NCBI RefSeq assembly: GCF_003688415.1 | Contig: NZ_REFJ01000001.1 | Coordinates: forward strand, 354,645-418,644 | Direction of reading: 5' to 3' | DNA length: 64,000 nt | Source: Umboniibacter marinipuniceus | GTDB taxonomy: Bacteria > Pseudomonadota > Gammaproteobacteria > Pseudomonadales > DSM-25080 | In this document: in pieces, positions 37,572-46,487 of the stretch | How the letters are laid out: every line of letters begins with the position of its first letter | Position numbering within the stretch: the stretch's first letter is position 1 | Position numbers and translations under genes: made by a program | The notes under the pieces: model-generated | Told to the model about the DNA's origin: nothing | Seen by the model: only the letters and a program-made list of their open reading frames with translations | The model's database searches: none

Positions 37572-38536
37572 TAGCTGTTAGTTCCTTTGGCGCTGTTCTC
37601 TAGCGGGGGTTGGGCTGGCTCACTCTCTGGGTGCTGAAGGTGTCGATGCAGAATCGCAGCGGGTTTAATATCCTTCTTTCTGAAGGCTTCAATGACCCGT
37701 AGATTGACATCAGTTTCGAATAGCTTTTCGTAGCGGGTATCTAGCACGTAGGCTTTTAGGCGGAGTTTAATCGCGACATAATTATCGAGCACGGTTTGTT
37801 CTACCAAGACAACAATAGGTCGGGGTAGATGAATATAGCGACTACTCGCAGCCGCTTCTTCGATGATAGCGCGAGCCGTCGAGACATCTTGATCGTAGCC
37901 AATAAAAAAATCCATGCCCACATGCATGTCGAGTTCGCCAAAGTTTCCACTGACAGTGGTATCTGAGAGAAATTTATTATTGGGTATCGTGACAATATCA
38001 TCGTTGAGGGTTTTTAAACGAACTGAGCGGAGGCCGATACTAACAACGTCCCCGTATTGCTCATCGAAGCTTAGCCGATCACCGACCTGGAAGGGGCGAT
38101 CGATCATAATGATCAAGCCCGCAATGAACGACGCAACAAGATCTTTTAGCCCGAAACCTACTGCGACAGCGAGCGTGCCGCCAATCAGGGCCAGTACGCG
38201 CTCATCAACGCGGAGAGAGAGGTTGAACACCACGATGGTAGTGGTGATATAGACTGCAAATTGCAGGATAGTTTCTAGTTTATGCAGTAGCAAGCGACGT
38301 TGAACGAATTGCTCGCTAATTTGTTGAACAATATTGTGGATAAATCGCATGCCCACAACCACCGCTAGAACGAGCACTACAGAGCTGAGCACACCAGACC
38401 AACGAATAAGCTCACTTAGTTGCCCCAAGGCAATCTCGGGAGTGTCACTCAGCTCCTGCCCCATACTGCTTGAAGCTGAAACGATGGCGGTTAATACAAT
38501 AACTAAATTAGTTGAGACTTTGACGTAAGGACTCAT
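37571..38536 (-). CDS. MscS-family mechanosensitive channel
   Basis: About 321 residues: N-terminal helices near 10-30 and 48-70, another near 90-110, and the pore helix with the MscS Gly/Ala pattern LALIGGTLAVAVGFGLKDLVASFIAGLIIMIDRPFQVGDRL. The cytoplasmic beta domain follows (IGLRSVRLKTLNDDIVTIPNNKFLSD) and then the mixed alpha/beta end. A tension-gated channel for osmotic downshock or a small signalling conductance. ATG 38536 overlaps the stop of the upstream ATPase gene (ATGA); a longer start inside that gene is less likely. Fixed between an ATPase and a GGDEF-EAL gene. Confidence 0.9.
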   Translation of the reverse strand: MSPYVKVSTNLVIVLTAIVSASSSMGQELSDTPEIALGQLSELIRWSGVLSSVVLVLAVVVGMRFIHNIVQQISEQFVQRRLLLHKLETILQFAVYITTTIVVFNLSLRVDERVLALIGGTLAVAVGFGLKDLVASFIAGLIIMIDRPFQVGDRLSFDEQYGDVVSIGLRSVRLKTLNDDIVTIPNNKFLSDTTVSGNFGELDMHVGMDFFIGYDQDVSTARAIIEEAAASSRYIHLPRPIVVLVEQTVLDNYVAIKLRLKAYVLDTRYEKLFETDVNLRVIEAFRKKDIKPAAILHRHLQHPESEPAQPPLENSAKGTNS

Positions 38537-41004
38537 TTTTTTAGTTCCCCCATCACTAGGAGGTGTTTGCGCTGCATCAGCGAGCACACTTCTCGATACC
38601 ATAGCCAAGTTACCCGATAGAAGCCTTGATCCGTTCGCTCCACGACACCAAGATTGCCTAGCAGTCGAAGGGCGTCGATCACCTCCTCGGAGCTACATTT
38701 CGTGGCATTTTCAATGTCCGAGCGGATCGCTAGCTCAAGCTGTAATATGGAACGTAAGACCAAGTGTAGGCTTACAGAGAGGTTGTCAATGGTCCCGTCG
38801 CGAGAGATATCGAAAACTTGAACCAGATACGTAGAGGGTATTGATGGGTCAATAAAAAGTGATTGAGACCATAGTTGTAAGGCGATTCCTGGGTTTCCTC
38901 CGCAGTAATCGCTGAGAATACGCCGAAAGCGAATGGTTGCCAGCTCTTCGTCGCTGGGTTGAACCAGTTCGTCAAATTGCCGAGGTAAATTAAGGCGATC
39001 AAAACTGAGTTTTAGGGAAAGCGATGCATTAGTACTATCAATCAACTGTTGGATATCAGCTGAGGCCCAGATTGGCATGCGATCCTCAAGATCGAATTTA
39101 AAGCGTTCGCCACGAGCTCGTTGAATGAACCGCCAGGCAGCTGTGTCAATCGTTAGAATCCAAGATATTGAGTCCGACGATCGCCGGATCAAACGAATCA
39201 AGCGTTCGAATTCACCTAATCCTCCTATGGTTGGCGTCACCAGTCGATGCGCATTATCGATACAGATTACCTGCTCTTCGCCATCTCGTAAGTAGCTGAT
39301 GACTTCACTGGCACTCTGCGCATCGTTAAAGGATTGCGCTTGCATCGCTTCGAGAAGATGCTCGAAATCTCCTCGTGGACAGTCGACGATCCGAACGCTA
39401 ATGGATTCCTCGTGTTGTTGTGATGTGAGCTGCTTCGCCAAGCCACGAAGAAGAGCCGTTTTACCGGATGCTCGAGCGCCGTGAATCAGGCTAATTGTTG
39501 ACCTATTTAGATTTACCAGCGCAGTAATCCGCCGGCTAAGCGCTTCATCTACGGGTATGTGCTCGCCCGGGCCGCGCACGATTTCGTCTTTCTGTGATTG
39601 GCTGATGGGCAGTAGCTTGGGCTCTTCGCCTTCAGATTTGGCCACTTGCTTAGCTACCTCAGCCTGAAAAAGATAGGAGAGTAAGATTCGAAAGGTGGGG
39701 TTTTCTGCTAGGACAGCGAGTACAGACCTGCTCAGCCATTGCCAGCTTAGATAGATCGCCGCTACTGGCACAACATACCAAGCGCTAAATCCCGACTGGT
39801 GTCGTAAGCACCATTTTGCGATGCCAACCGATTGATAGTCGACTCGGGCTAAGGTTTCAAAAATGTGTTCGCGCCAGACAGCACAGTGGAATACTACGAG
39901 AGGAAGGGAAAGCGGTATTAACGCCAGTAAATACCACGTTTCTAGCGTCATCTTGGCAAGGTTTAAGTCATGAGCAGCGTCGTAGCCAAAGCCAATAAGC
40001 GCACCGATGGTGGCTGCGGTGAATATCACCTGCCAGCGTTTTCTCGCGTTGCGGTCTAGGGTATGGTTTCGACGGTACTCCGTTGCGCCAATGGTGTAAA
40101 TGAGCCGCGCTAGGAGGAAAGAGCCGACGGCCCAGAAGAGCGCGTCATGTAAAATACTGAAGTCCAGGCGGGGTAGTTCGCTTGAAATGATCTCCATAAC
40201 GGCCCAAAGCAGCACGAGAAACTCGAGTGGCCGTCGCATGGACAATAATAGCCAGCTCAGTGTGGAACGCCATCGAGAAACGCTATACTCGCGGTTAACT
40301 GCCGCGACTTGGAGCTGAGGAACGATACGGAAACGCCATACCACAAAGCCAATGAGCAGCAGAGTGAGCTGTCCAGCTAGCCGAGCTTCAATCATTGCCG
40401 ACAACTGCCAACCTGACTCAGCACTGTAGATAGTTTGCTGAATCTCGAAGCGATGAGCGTGCGTCGCAATGTCGACAATGGCAAATTCAGTTTTTGCTGA
40501 CAGTACGCCTAACTCACCGAAACCATAGACTTCTCTGCGCAGAGCGGGCGGCGCTTGGGCAAAAATACGACGCCGGAGGTCGATGAGGCCAGCAAGTAAG
40601 CGGCGATTGGCTCCGACATCACTGAGTGTTGTTTGCGGGGACTGAAGTAGTAGTTTGAATTGATTAATGGAGTGATTGAGGTCACTGTCAAATTGGCGGA
40701 ATTCACGTTCAGATGCTACCGAATTCTGGGCCAGTCGCTCGGTCCAATAATCTAGCGTACTCTCACTACGATCGGCGGGTATGCCTCGATTCAACGGCAC
40801 GGCTGCGTGAGACAGCTGCGTAGAAAGGCCCATATAAAGTAGGGCAAGCAAAAGCGCTAACCCTACGCGGAGGTATAGGGAGGAGCGCTCTAATTGGATT
40901 CGTTGAGTCATAGAAAATGGTGCCATAAATTGCAGTATAGACACGATGTGAGTTGTTGCTCTGTCAGTTACTTGATACCGCAAGGATATATCTTTTATCG
41001 CCAT
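38533..41004 (-). CDS. Polytopic membrane protein with C-terminal P-loop ATPase domain
   Basis: Up to 823 residues; family not recognised by name. Residues 45-67 look like a signal or first helix (LYLRVGLALLLALLYMGLS), 80-200 are probably periplasmic and helical, and about six further membrane segments lie between 208 and 435. The cytoplasmic part has Walker A GARASGKT (509-516), Walker B VICIDNAH (579-586) and CGGNPGIALQLW (701-712), a pattern of AAA/STAND NTPases, then a winged-helix-like tail. It overlaps mscS by 4 bases. Start uncertain: no good ribosome site; ATGs at 40926 and 40911 are alternatives and would place the signal segment nearer the N-terminus. Confidence 0.8.
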   Translation of the reverse strand: MAIKDISLRYQVTDRATTHIVSILQFMAPFSMTQRIQLERSSLYLRVGLALLLALLYMGLSTQLSHAAVPLNRGIPADRSESTLDYWTERLAQNSVASEREFRQFDSDLNHSINQFKLLLQSPQTTLSDVGANRRLLAGLIDLRRRIFAQAPPALRREVYGFGELGVLSAKTEFAIVDIATHAHRFEIQQTIYSAESGWQLSAMIEARLAGQLTLLLIGFVVWRFRIVPQLQVAAVNREYSVSRWRSTLSWLLLSMRRPLEFLVLLWAVMEIISSELPRLDFSILHDALFWAVGSFLLARLIYTIGATEYRRNHTLDRNARKRWQVIFTAATIGALIGFGYDAAHDLNLAKMTLETWYLLALIPLSLPLVVFHCAVWREHIFETLARVDYQSVGIAKWCLRHQSGFSAWYVVPVAAIYLSWQWLSRSVLAVLAENPTFRILLSYLFQAEVAKQVAKSEGEEPKLLPISQSQKDEIVRGPGEHIPVDEALSRRITALVNLNRSTISLIHGARASGKTALLRGLAKQLTSQQHEESISVRIVDCPRGDFEHLLEAMQAQSFNDAQSASEVISYLRDGEEQVICIDNAHRLVTPTIGGLGEFERLIRLIRRSSDSISWILTIDTAAWRFIQRARGERFKFDLEDRMPIWASADIQQLIDSTNASLSLKLSFDRLNLPRQFDELVQPSDEELATIRFRRILSDYCGGNPGIALQLWSQSLFIDPSIPSTYLVQVFDISRDGTIDNLSVSLHLVLRSILQLELAIRSDIENATKCSSEEVIDALRLLGNLGVVERTDQGFYRVTWLWYREVCSLMQRKHLLVMGELKK

Positions 41005-41084
41005 GGGCGATGATGCGTATTGGACTGGCAGTCACATATTCGGATCACGCGATAGCCTCGGAGAATAGGTTCAATCCCGCAGCC

Positions 41085-41438
41085 CTATAAAGTCGGCACG
41101 CCATAAAAAATTGATGTCGCCCAAAGAAATAAGAAGTTGGCCAAAATATGCACCGCTAAAGGGAGCGTTAGGGTATGGTGACGCTCATAGAGCCAACCAA
41201 ACAGCAACGATGCGGGAAACACCAGGAGAGCGGTGACCGAGTCTCGAAATAGCCAGTGTGTGAGTGAAAAAATAACGGAGGTGACCAAGTTGGCAAAGCT
41301 AATATTTAACTGGCGTCCCTTGTCCTTGGGTAATATTCGATAGAGTTGTTCCTGTAATATTCCTCTAAATAACAATTCCTCGACAACGGGCATCAGGATG
41401 ACAAAGATACCGATGTGGAGGGCTGAAAGCTCGGTCAT
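41085..41438 (-). CDS. Minimal CPBP-family glutamic intramembrane protease (possible CTERM-sorting enzyme)
   Basis: A 117-residue membrane protein that is little more than the CPBP/Rce1 catalytic core: motif 1 VVEELLFRG (EExxxR), motif 2 FSLTHWLF and motif 3 HILANFLFLW, on about four helices. Typical family members are 200-300 residues, so it is unusually short. It begins 5 bases after the stop of an M4 metallopeptidase gene, suggesting translational re-initiation. That peptidase ends in a Cys-containing CTERM-like tail, and related glutamic proteases (myxosortase/JDVT types) are thought to process such tails. A TTG at 41450 inside the peptidase gene is an alternative start. Confidence 0.82.
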   Translation of the reverse strand: MTELSALHIGIFVILMPVVEELLFRGILQEQLYRILPKDKGRQLNISFANLVTSVIFSLTHWLFRDSVTALLVFPASLLFGWLYERHHTLTLPLAVHILANFLFLWATSIFYGVPTL

Positions 41439-41443
41439 ATCTG

Positions 41444-43069
41444 CTAACAAAGTGGCGTTGAATTCAAGCGTCTACGCAGCCACCAGGCAAGGGCAGCTAA
41501 CGCCAACCAGCCTAGACCGTTATTAGATCCGGGTTCCGACAGACTGCAGCCACCGGAGCTTGACGACTCGCCACTATCCGTTGTAACCGAATTTTCATTT
41601 GATTCAGAACCGTTTAGCTCGGAATTGGTTAGCACCCCAACCGCCCTCCATGCCTTGGCCACCTGCTCCGCGGCGCCGGCGCTATAGCCCAGAGCCGCAT
41701 CTTCCATACCTAGTCTCGCGCCGAGGAAGGTCTCATCGGAGGTCCAGTAGTAACGAATCGCATCGTAGGAAATTTGCATCGCAAGATCCAAGCCAATCCC
41801 ATCAACGGTTTCGCCATTAAACGTTCCGCCGTTTGCAAGCAGATAAAACATCTTGTTCGCCACGCCGCTATTACGATGCACACCGCAGTAATCATTCTCG
41901 CAGATGTCTGGATTGGGACAGGCTGCAACACTGGTGTCAGTCCATCGATCACCTTGATATATTTCGGGTTGTCCATAATTAAGCGGATCCTTAATGTCGC
42001 GAATAGTGACCACACCTTCTCCCATGGTCCAGTTGTCCTCACCCGAATAGAACTCCACGGCAATCCCCATCCAGTCTGAAAAGGCTTCATTGAGCGCGCC
42101 TGACTCACGTTGATAGCGGAGATCGACCGCTCTATCGGAAACGGCATGGCCCCACTCATGGGCGGCGACATCTAGCGCTGCAACCAGGCTTATTGGCCAT
42201 ATTTTGCCGTTTCTATCTGCTTGGTTTCGGGGGGTGAAAACAATGGTTTCACCATTCCAAAATGCGTTAAAAAGCGACCCCCTTGGAATAATTTCGTCAC
42301 AGAACTGAGTAGGGCGTGCAGGGTAGGACACATTCACCAATGCCAACATCGTGGCGCCCTGATCATCAAATGAATTGATGCCAAGTACTTCGCGCCAGTA
42401 ATCGTAGACGATGCCCGAATGGTGGTTGGCGTCTGTAAGTTCTTCCTGGATTTCACTATCCCAAATGTTATTGCTATCAGCCGATTGCTCGCTGAGGGCT
42501 CGGCGAATCGGATGATAATAACCAAACGCTGCTTCAGCTAAAATCTTTGCACCGATTGGCTGATCGCCATCGGCATCAGTCTGGCGACTTAAATCTTGCA
42601 GGAGATAGTCAGTGGTGCCAACTTGAAGGGTGTTTAAGCTAACCCTATTTCCTAGTTGGCCAGTACCCGCGCCGGTGGTAGCCATAGCATTGCTTGGACC
42701 AAGATCGGTAATCCTCGGAGGGTCGAAAGTACATGCGTTCACTGCGTAAACAGCAACCGACGCTACCCCATCAGTGGCTCGTTCCAGGATGATGCTTGCA
42801 GGCGGATTGTCAGGGTTATTCCCGTTAGTCGCGGCGATGGCCTCGAAGAAATCGATGGCCGGGCGCTGTGCGAACTGATTTGCGAGCAGGACACAACAAG
42901 TCCCTTCTTCGGTATTGGCACATGCCCCGGCGTTGCTTGAAAGGCTGATCTCGTAGCTGTTACCCGCCGATAGGGTGAAAGAGTAATGTTTTATTTGGTT
43001 GGTATTGAGTGAATCACCAAAGGCCGAAACGGATAAAGCGGCGAGCACTAACACGCTGAAAAGTTTCAT
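41444..43069 (-). CDS. Secreted M4-family metallopeptidase with C-terminal sorting signal, no propeptide
   Basis: 541 residues. Signal peptide MKLFSVLVLAALSVSAFGDS, a beta-rich N-terminal region (about 25-115), then a thermolysin-like domain with zinc motif HEWGH (304-308), third ligand and GALNEAFSDWMG (Glu328), and catalytic-His region GVHRNSGVANKMFYLL (His398). The FTP/PepSY propeptide usual in M4 precursors is absent and is encoded by the overlapping upstream gene. The end shows a Ser/Asn-rich linker, GGCS (506-509), a hydrophobic stretch LGWLALAALAWWL and RRR (532-534): the tripartite form of Cys-containing CTERM sorting tails. Several Cys pairs suggest periplasmic oxidation. Confidence 0.92.
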   Translation of the reverse strand: MKLFSVLVLAALSVSAFGDSLNTNQIKHYSFTLSAGNSYEISLSSNAGACANTEEGTCCVLLANQFAQRPAIDFFEAIAATNGNNPDNPPASIILERATDGVASVAVYAVNACTFDPPRITDLGPSNAMATTGAGTGQLGNRVSLNTLQVGTTDYLLQDLSRQTDADGDQPIGAKILAEAAFGYYHPIRRALSEQSADSNNIWDSEIQEELTDANHHSGIVYDYWREVLGINSFDDQGATMLALVNVSYPARPTQFCDEIIPRGSLFNAFWNGETIVFTPRNQADRNGKIWPISLVAALDVAAHEWGHAVSDRAVDLRYQRESGALNEAFSDWMGIAVEFYSGEDNWTMGEGVVTIRDIKDPLNYGQPEIYQGDRWTDTSVAACPNPDICENDYCGVHRNSGVANKMFYLLANGGTFNGETVDGIGLDLAMQISYDAIRYYWTSDETFLGARLGMEDAALGYSAGAAEQVAKAWRAVGVLTNSELNGSESNENSVTTDSGESSSSGGCSLSEPGSNNGLGWLALAALAWWLRRRLNSTPLC

Positions 43070-43794
43070 TGGTAGCCCACCATCTTATCAACCGGTTGAT
43101 GTAAATGGATGCGGTTATCAACCTTCAGCAGATCGCCGGTGATGGCGTCGAATTCGAGTAGCACGCGCATATTGTTACCGCCAACGGTCACGTCGAATGT
43201 CTGGCGAAGGTTAGGCGCTTCATTTACCCATTCAGTTTGGCTGCGGGTTACCGTCATGAAACGGCTTGGGATATCGAGTTCAGCGGCCGCGTATGAAAGC
43301 AACTGCGGAGCCGATACTCGGCTCTGGTCGAGTTCCGCTTCGCTGCCCCACTGGCTGGCGAAGCCTGCTAAGCGAGGACTGATGGCGACACTTTGTCCAT
43401 TAATGCTGCCAAGCCGACCTGAACTATCGCGATGAATTCGGATATCGCTACCGCGCACTGGTATGCTCAGATGGGTGGTTGCGTACTGCTGGTGAATTCG
43501 GTCCTGGTGGTGAGTTGTCGAGAGTTCCGATAATTGGAATAGCGGTGTTTCTTGACTTAGTGAGGGGAACTGGCGGAGAAAATCTACCCCGCTAAAATCA
43601 GCTTGGTCGCTGAGCGCTCGAGGCTGAATGCCTCGGAGGTTAAATCGAGTAAGCTGGTATTGTTCCCGTACATCCAAGAAATCGAAGCGGTAAGCTTCGC
43701 TCAGTTGCTGCTGTATAGTTTTGAAATCGTTAGCTAGCCCACCTTGACTCATGGTGAGGATGAGGAGCATGACGCTGATGTGGAAGAACTTCAT
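43066..43794 (-). CDS. Stand-alone FTP/PepSY propeptide-like protein for the M4 peptidase
   Basis: 242 residues with a signal peptide (MKFFHISVMLLILTMSQGGLA). The middle matches the fungalysin/thermolysin propeptide pattern, HQQYATTHLSIPVRGSDI followed by SSGRLGSINGQSVAI, and the C-terminal part resembles PepSY (QTFDVTVGGNNMRVLLEFDAITGDLLKVDNRIH). No catalytic motif is present. It should fold and inhibit the M4 enzyme in trans. The start at 43794 follows GGAGAAG; the frame is open further upstream but without a signal peptide at its N-terminus. It overlaps the peptidase gene by 4 bases (ATGA). Confidence 0.88.
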   Translation of the reverse strand: MKFFHISVMLLILTMSQGGLANDFKTIQQQLSEAYRFDFLDVREQYQLTRFNLRGIQPRALSDQADFSGVDFLRQFPSLSQETPLFQLSELSTTHHQDRIHQQYATTHLSIPVRGSDIRIHRDSSGRLGSINGQSVAISPRLAGFASQWGSEAELDQSRVSAPQLLSYAAAELDIPSRFMTVTRSQTEWVNEAPNLRQTFDVTVGGNNMRVLLEFDAITGDLLKVDNRIHLHQPVDKMVGYQ

Positions 43795-43907
43795 GAAACG
43801 CTTCTCCAAGATAGCGGTTGTACCGCTTTTCGAGATAGACATTGTCTCGGCTAGAGACAACTGTGATAATCTCAGAAGTTGCACTAAGGGACAATAGGCT
43901 TAACGGT

Positions 43908-45581
43908 ATGTTAGATACTCAGTATTTCGATCAGTTACTCATAATTTTAGCAGCAGCTTTAGCCTCAGCAGTAATTTTTCGTCGGCTTTACGTGCCCAGC
44001 ATCGTAGCATATTTAGTTGCTGGCGCTGTAATTGGTCCCAGTGTAATGGGGTGGATAGACGAGCCGCAGCAATTTAGCTTTCTCGCCGAGTTCGGTGTGG
44101 TCTTTTTGCTGTTTGCCCTGGGTCTTGAGTTCTCAGTCCCTAAACTACTACGTCTAAAGGGCCCTGTGTTTGGCGTGGGCAGTGCGCAGGTACTACTCTG
44201 CATGCTCATTTTCGGGTCTGCAACCTATCTTTGGGGAGCCTCAGTAGAGTCCGCATTTGTTATTGCTGGGGCTCTGGCGCTGTCATCTACCGCTATCGTC
44301 ACGAAAGAGCTCTCCACCTTAGGTGAGGTCCATACCGACCACGGCCGACTCTCCATAGGTGTGTTGCTATTTCAAGATCTTGTCGCCGTTGTGCTATTGA
44401 TCGTTATACCGGTGCTTGGCGCGTCATCGGGAGCTGATTTAGGCACTGCGCTGGGTGTGGCACTGGTGAAAGGTTTGCTACTTGCGGCAATACTCTTGGC
44501 AGTGGGGCGCTGGGTACTACCCATTGTCTACCGTGAAGTCGCCAAGTCACAGTCTAGCGAAATCTTTGTGCTGAGTACCCTTGTTATTGTGATGGTTGCT
44601 GCTTGGGTTACCCATGCGGCGGGGCTGTCAATGGCTTTGGGCGCCTTCGTAACCGGCATGATGTTAGGCGAATGTCACTATAAACATCAGATCGAAAGCG
44701 ATATCCGTGGATTTCGAGATATTCTTCTAGGGTTATTCTTTGTAACCGTTGGGATGAATGTCGATGCCTCAATGTTGGTGGAGTATGCCCCGCGGATTAT
44801 CCTCTTTACGTTGGCGTTAGTGGCGTTGAAAGCGTTAATTATTGCCGTTTTAATCCGTCTGTTGGGCTATCCCGCCAAACCTGCTGCTCAGTCAGGGTTA
44901 ATTCTGTCCGAAGCGGGAGAGTTCGGCTTGGCGCTGCTTACTATTGCCGTGAGCTATGGGTTACTGCCTAATGAACAAGCATCATTCATCATGATTGTTG
45001 CCGTCCTAAGTATGGCTTTGAGCCCATTTCTTATTCGCTATGGACATCATGTTGTTGCGCGCTGGCTGAAGCCGAGCAAGCTAGATACCGATGACGGGAC
45101 CACAGCGAATGATCAAGAAAAGTTAGTGCTGGTGGGTGGTTATGGTCGAGTTGGCAAAGCGGTGGTTCGATTACTGGCGCTGCAGGAAGTTCCCTACTTG
45201 GTTATAGAACGAGACCCTGAAGTTGTTGCCGCGGCACGCAAGCAAGGTATTCGCATTACTTATGGTGATTGTACCGAGATGAGCATTCTGTCGACCTGTG
45301 GGATTGGCTCCGCTCGGCTAGCATTGCTTAGCTTCGATACGCTTGATCACGCTACGGAAGTGATTGAACACATTCGTAGTGCCGATGTGACTACGCCTCT
45401 CATGATTCGGCTCCCAGACTCGGCAGGGGTGGATGAATTGATAGCACTCGGTGCGAATCACCTCTTCCCTGAAATGGTGGAAGCGACCATCAGCGCGGTA
45501 ACTAATGTCTCAACACTGCTTTCGCTGGATGATACGCTCACACAGCAACTTGAAAATGAACTTCGCAGTGAAGGGTTATGA
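43908..45581 (+). CDS. CPA2-family monovalent cation:proton antiporter (Kef type)
   Basis: 557 residues: about 12-13 transmembrane helices (residues 8-390) of a Na+/H+ exchanger domain with GPSVMGW, FLLFALGLEFSVPKL, ALSSTAIVTKEL and LSIGVLLFQDLVAVVLL, then a cytoplasmic RCK/TrkA-N domain (VLVGGYGRVGKAVVRLLA ... GDCTEMSIL) that binds nucleotide. This is the layout of KefB/KefC/YbaL. It exchanges K+ or Na+ for H+. ATG 43908 is chosen over an upstream start because the preceding residues do not resemble the family N-terminus. It overlaps the aldo/keto reductase gene by 4 bases. Confidence 0.9.
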   Translation: MLDTQYFDQLLIILAAALASAVIFRRLYVPSIVAYLVAGAVIGPSVMGWIDEPQQFSFLAEFGVVFLLFALGLEFSVPKLLRLKGPVFGVGSAQVLLCMLIFGSATYLWGASVESAFVIAGALALSSTAIVTKELSTLGEVHTDHGRLSIGVLLFQDLVAVVLLIVIPVLGASSGADLGTALGVALVKGLLLAAILLAVGRWVLPIVYREVAKSQSSEIFVLSTLVIVMVAAWVTHAAGLSMALGAFVTGMMLGECHYKHQIESDIRGFRDILLGLFFVTVGMNVDASMLVEYAPRIILFTLALVALKALIIAVLIRLLGYPAKPAAQSGLILSEAGEFGLALLTIAVSYGLLPNEQASFIMIVAVLSMALSPFLIRYGHHVVARWLKPSKLDTDDGTTANDQEKLVLVGGYGRVGKAVVRLLALQEVPYLVIERDPEVVAAARKQGIRITYGDCTEMSILSTCGIGSARLALLSFDTLDHATEVIEHIRSADVTTPLMIRLPDSAGVDELIALGANHLFPEMVEATISAVTNVSTLLSLDDTLTQQLENELRSEGL

Positions 45582-46480
45582 CGGTGGCCTCTGATTCGCC
45601 CTTTCAGTTTGTTGGTAACGAAACCTGGGCTCAAGGCTATTGGCGGTTAGCAGATTGGCAATTTAGCGCACAGCAAACGTTGAGCTTTCTAAAGGCCCAT
45701 TTGGACCTTGGTGTATCGATCGGAGATCACGCCGATATCTACGGCGATTATCGTTGTGAGCAACTATTTGGTAACGCCTTGATCCTCGACCCATCGGTTC
45801 GCCACCAATTTCACGTTGTCACTAAATGCGATATCCAGCTGGTTTCGAGCTCAAACAGCGTGTCGATCAATCACTATGATACCAGCGCTAAGCACATCGT
45901 TAGCTCGGTTGAGCGCTCGCTGGAGCGGCTGCAGATTGAGCACATTGATACTCTGCTATTACATCGTCCTGACTTGCTCATGGATGTTGATGAGGTGATA
46001 GCCTGCTTCACTAGGCTCCGTGCAGAAGGTAAGGTAGGGGCGTTTGGTGTGTCCAATTTCAGCGCTAGCCAATTCGAGCTGCTAAACCATCGATTTGACG
46101 GTCAACTGGTCACCAACCAGGTGGAACTGAACCCACTTAACTTCGACGCCTTCGAGAATGGTATAACGGATCGGTTGCAGATGGCAGCGGTTAGGCCCAT
46201 GGCGTGGTCTTGTTTAGCTGGTGGCTCACTATTCAACGCGCAAACAGAGCAAGCGCAGCGTGTGGTAGGCTGTTTGCGCGAGCTCGCGATAAAGTATGAG
46301 ACTAGCCTTGAGGGTGTGGCTTATGCATGGGTAATACGCCATCCGAGTAAGCCGCTAGTCATTAATGGCAGCGGTAAGCTTAATCGACTAGCGAGCGCGA
46401 TGGAGCAGAGTAAGATTAGCCTTAGTCGCGAAGACTGGTATCGAGTCTGGGTGGCGTCTAAAGGGCACGGAGTGCCCTAG
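45578..46480 (+). CDS. Aldo/keto reductase (YdhF-like)
   Basis: A 300-residue TIM-barrel oxidoreductase. The catalytic tetrad can be placed as Asp/Tyr in GDHADIYGDYRCEQLFG, Lys in VVTKCDI and His in LLLHRPD; GVSNFSASQFELL and NQVELNPL follow the AKR pattern. It uses NADPH to reduce a carbonyl compound of unknown identity. The start overlaps the antiporter stop (ATGA). It ends 7 bases from the convergent SDR gene without a visible terminator. Confidence 0.88.
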   Translation: MTVASDSPFQFVGNETWAQGYWRLADWQFSAQQTLSFLKAHLDLGVSIGDHADIYGDYRCEQLFGNALILDPSVRHQFHVVTKCDIQLVSSSNSVSINHYDTSAKHIVSSVERSLERLQIEHIDTLLLHRPDLLMDVDEVIACFTRLRAEGKVGAFGVSNFSASQFELLNHRFDGQLVTNQVELNPLNFDAFENGITDRLQMAAVRPMAWSCLAGGSLFNAQTEQAQRVVGCLRELAIKYETSLEGVAYAWVIRHPSKPLVINGSGKLNRLASAMEQSKISLSREDWYRVWVASKGHGVP

Positions 46481-46487
46481 CTGGAAA

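Noticed and set aside
38533-38608. Longer MscS start inside the ATPase gene
   Set aside because: The extra residues (MAMVSRSVLADAAQ) are unlike the family, while ATG 38536 gives a normal coupled ATGA start.
41444-43794. Frameshifted single M4 precursor gene
   Set aside because: Both frames begin with their own clear signal peptides and overlap by a normal ATGA, so they look like two real genes.
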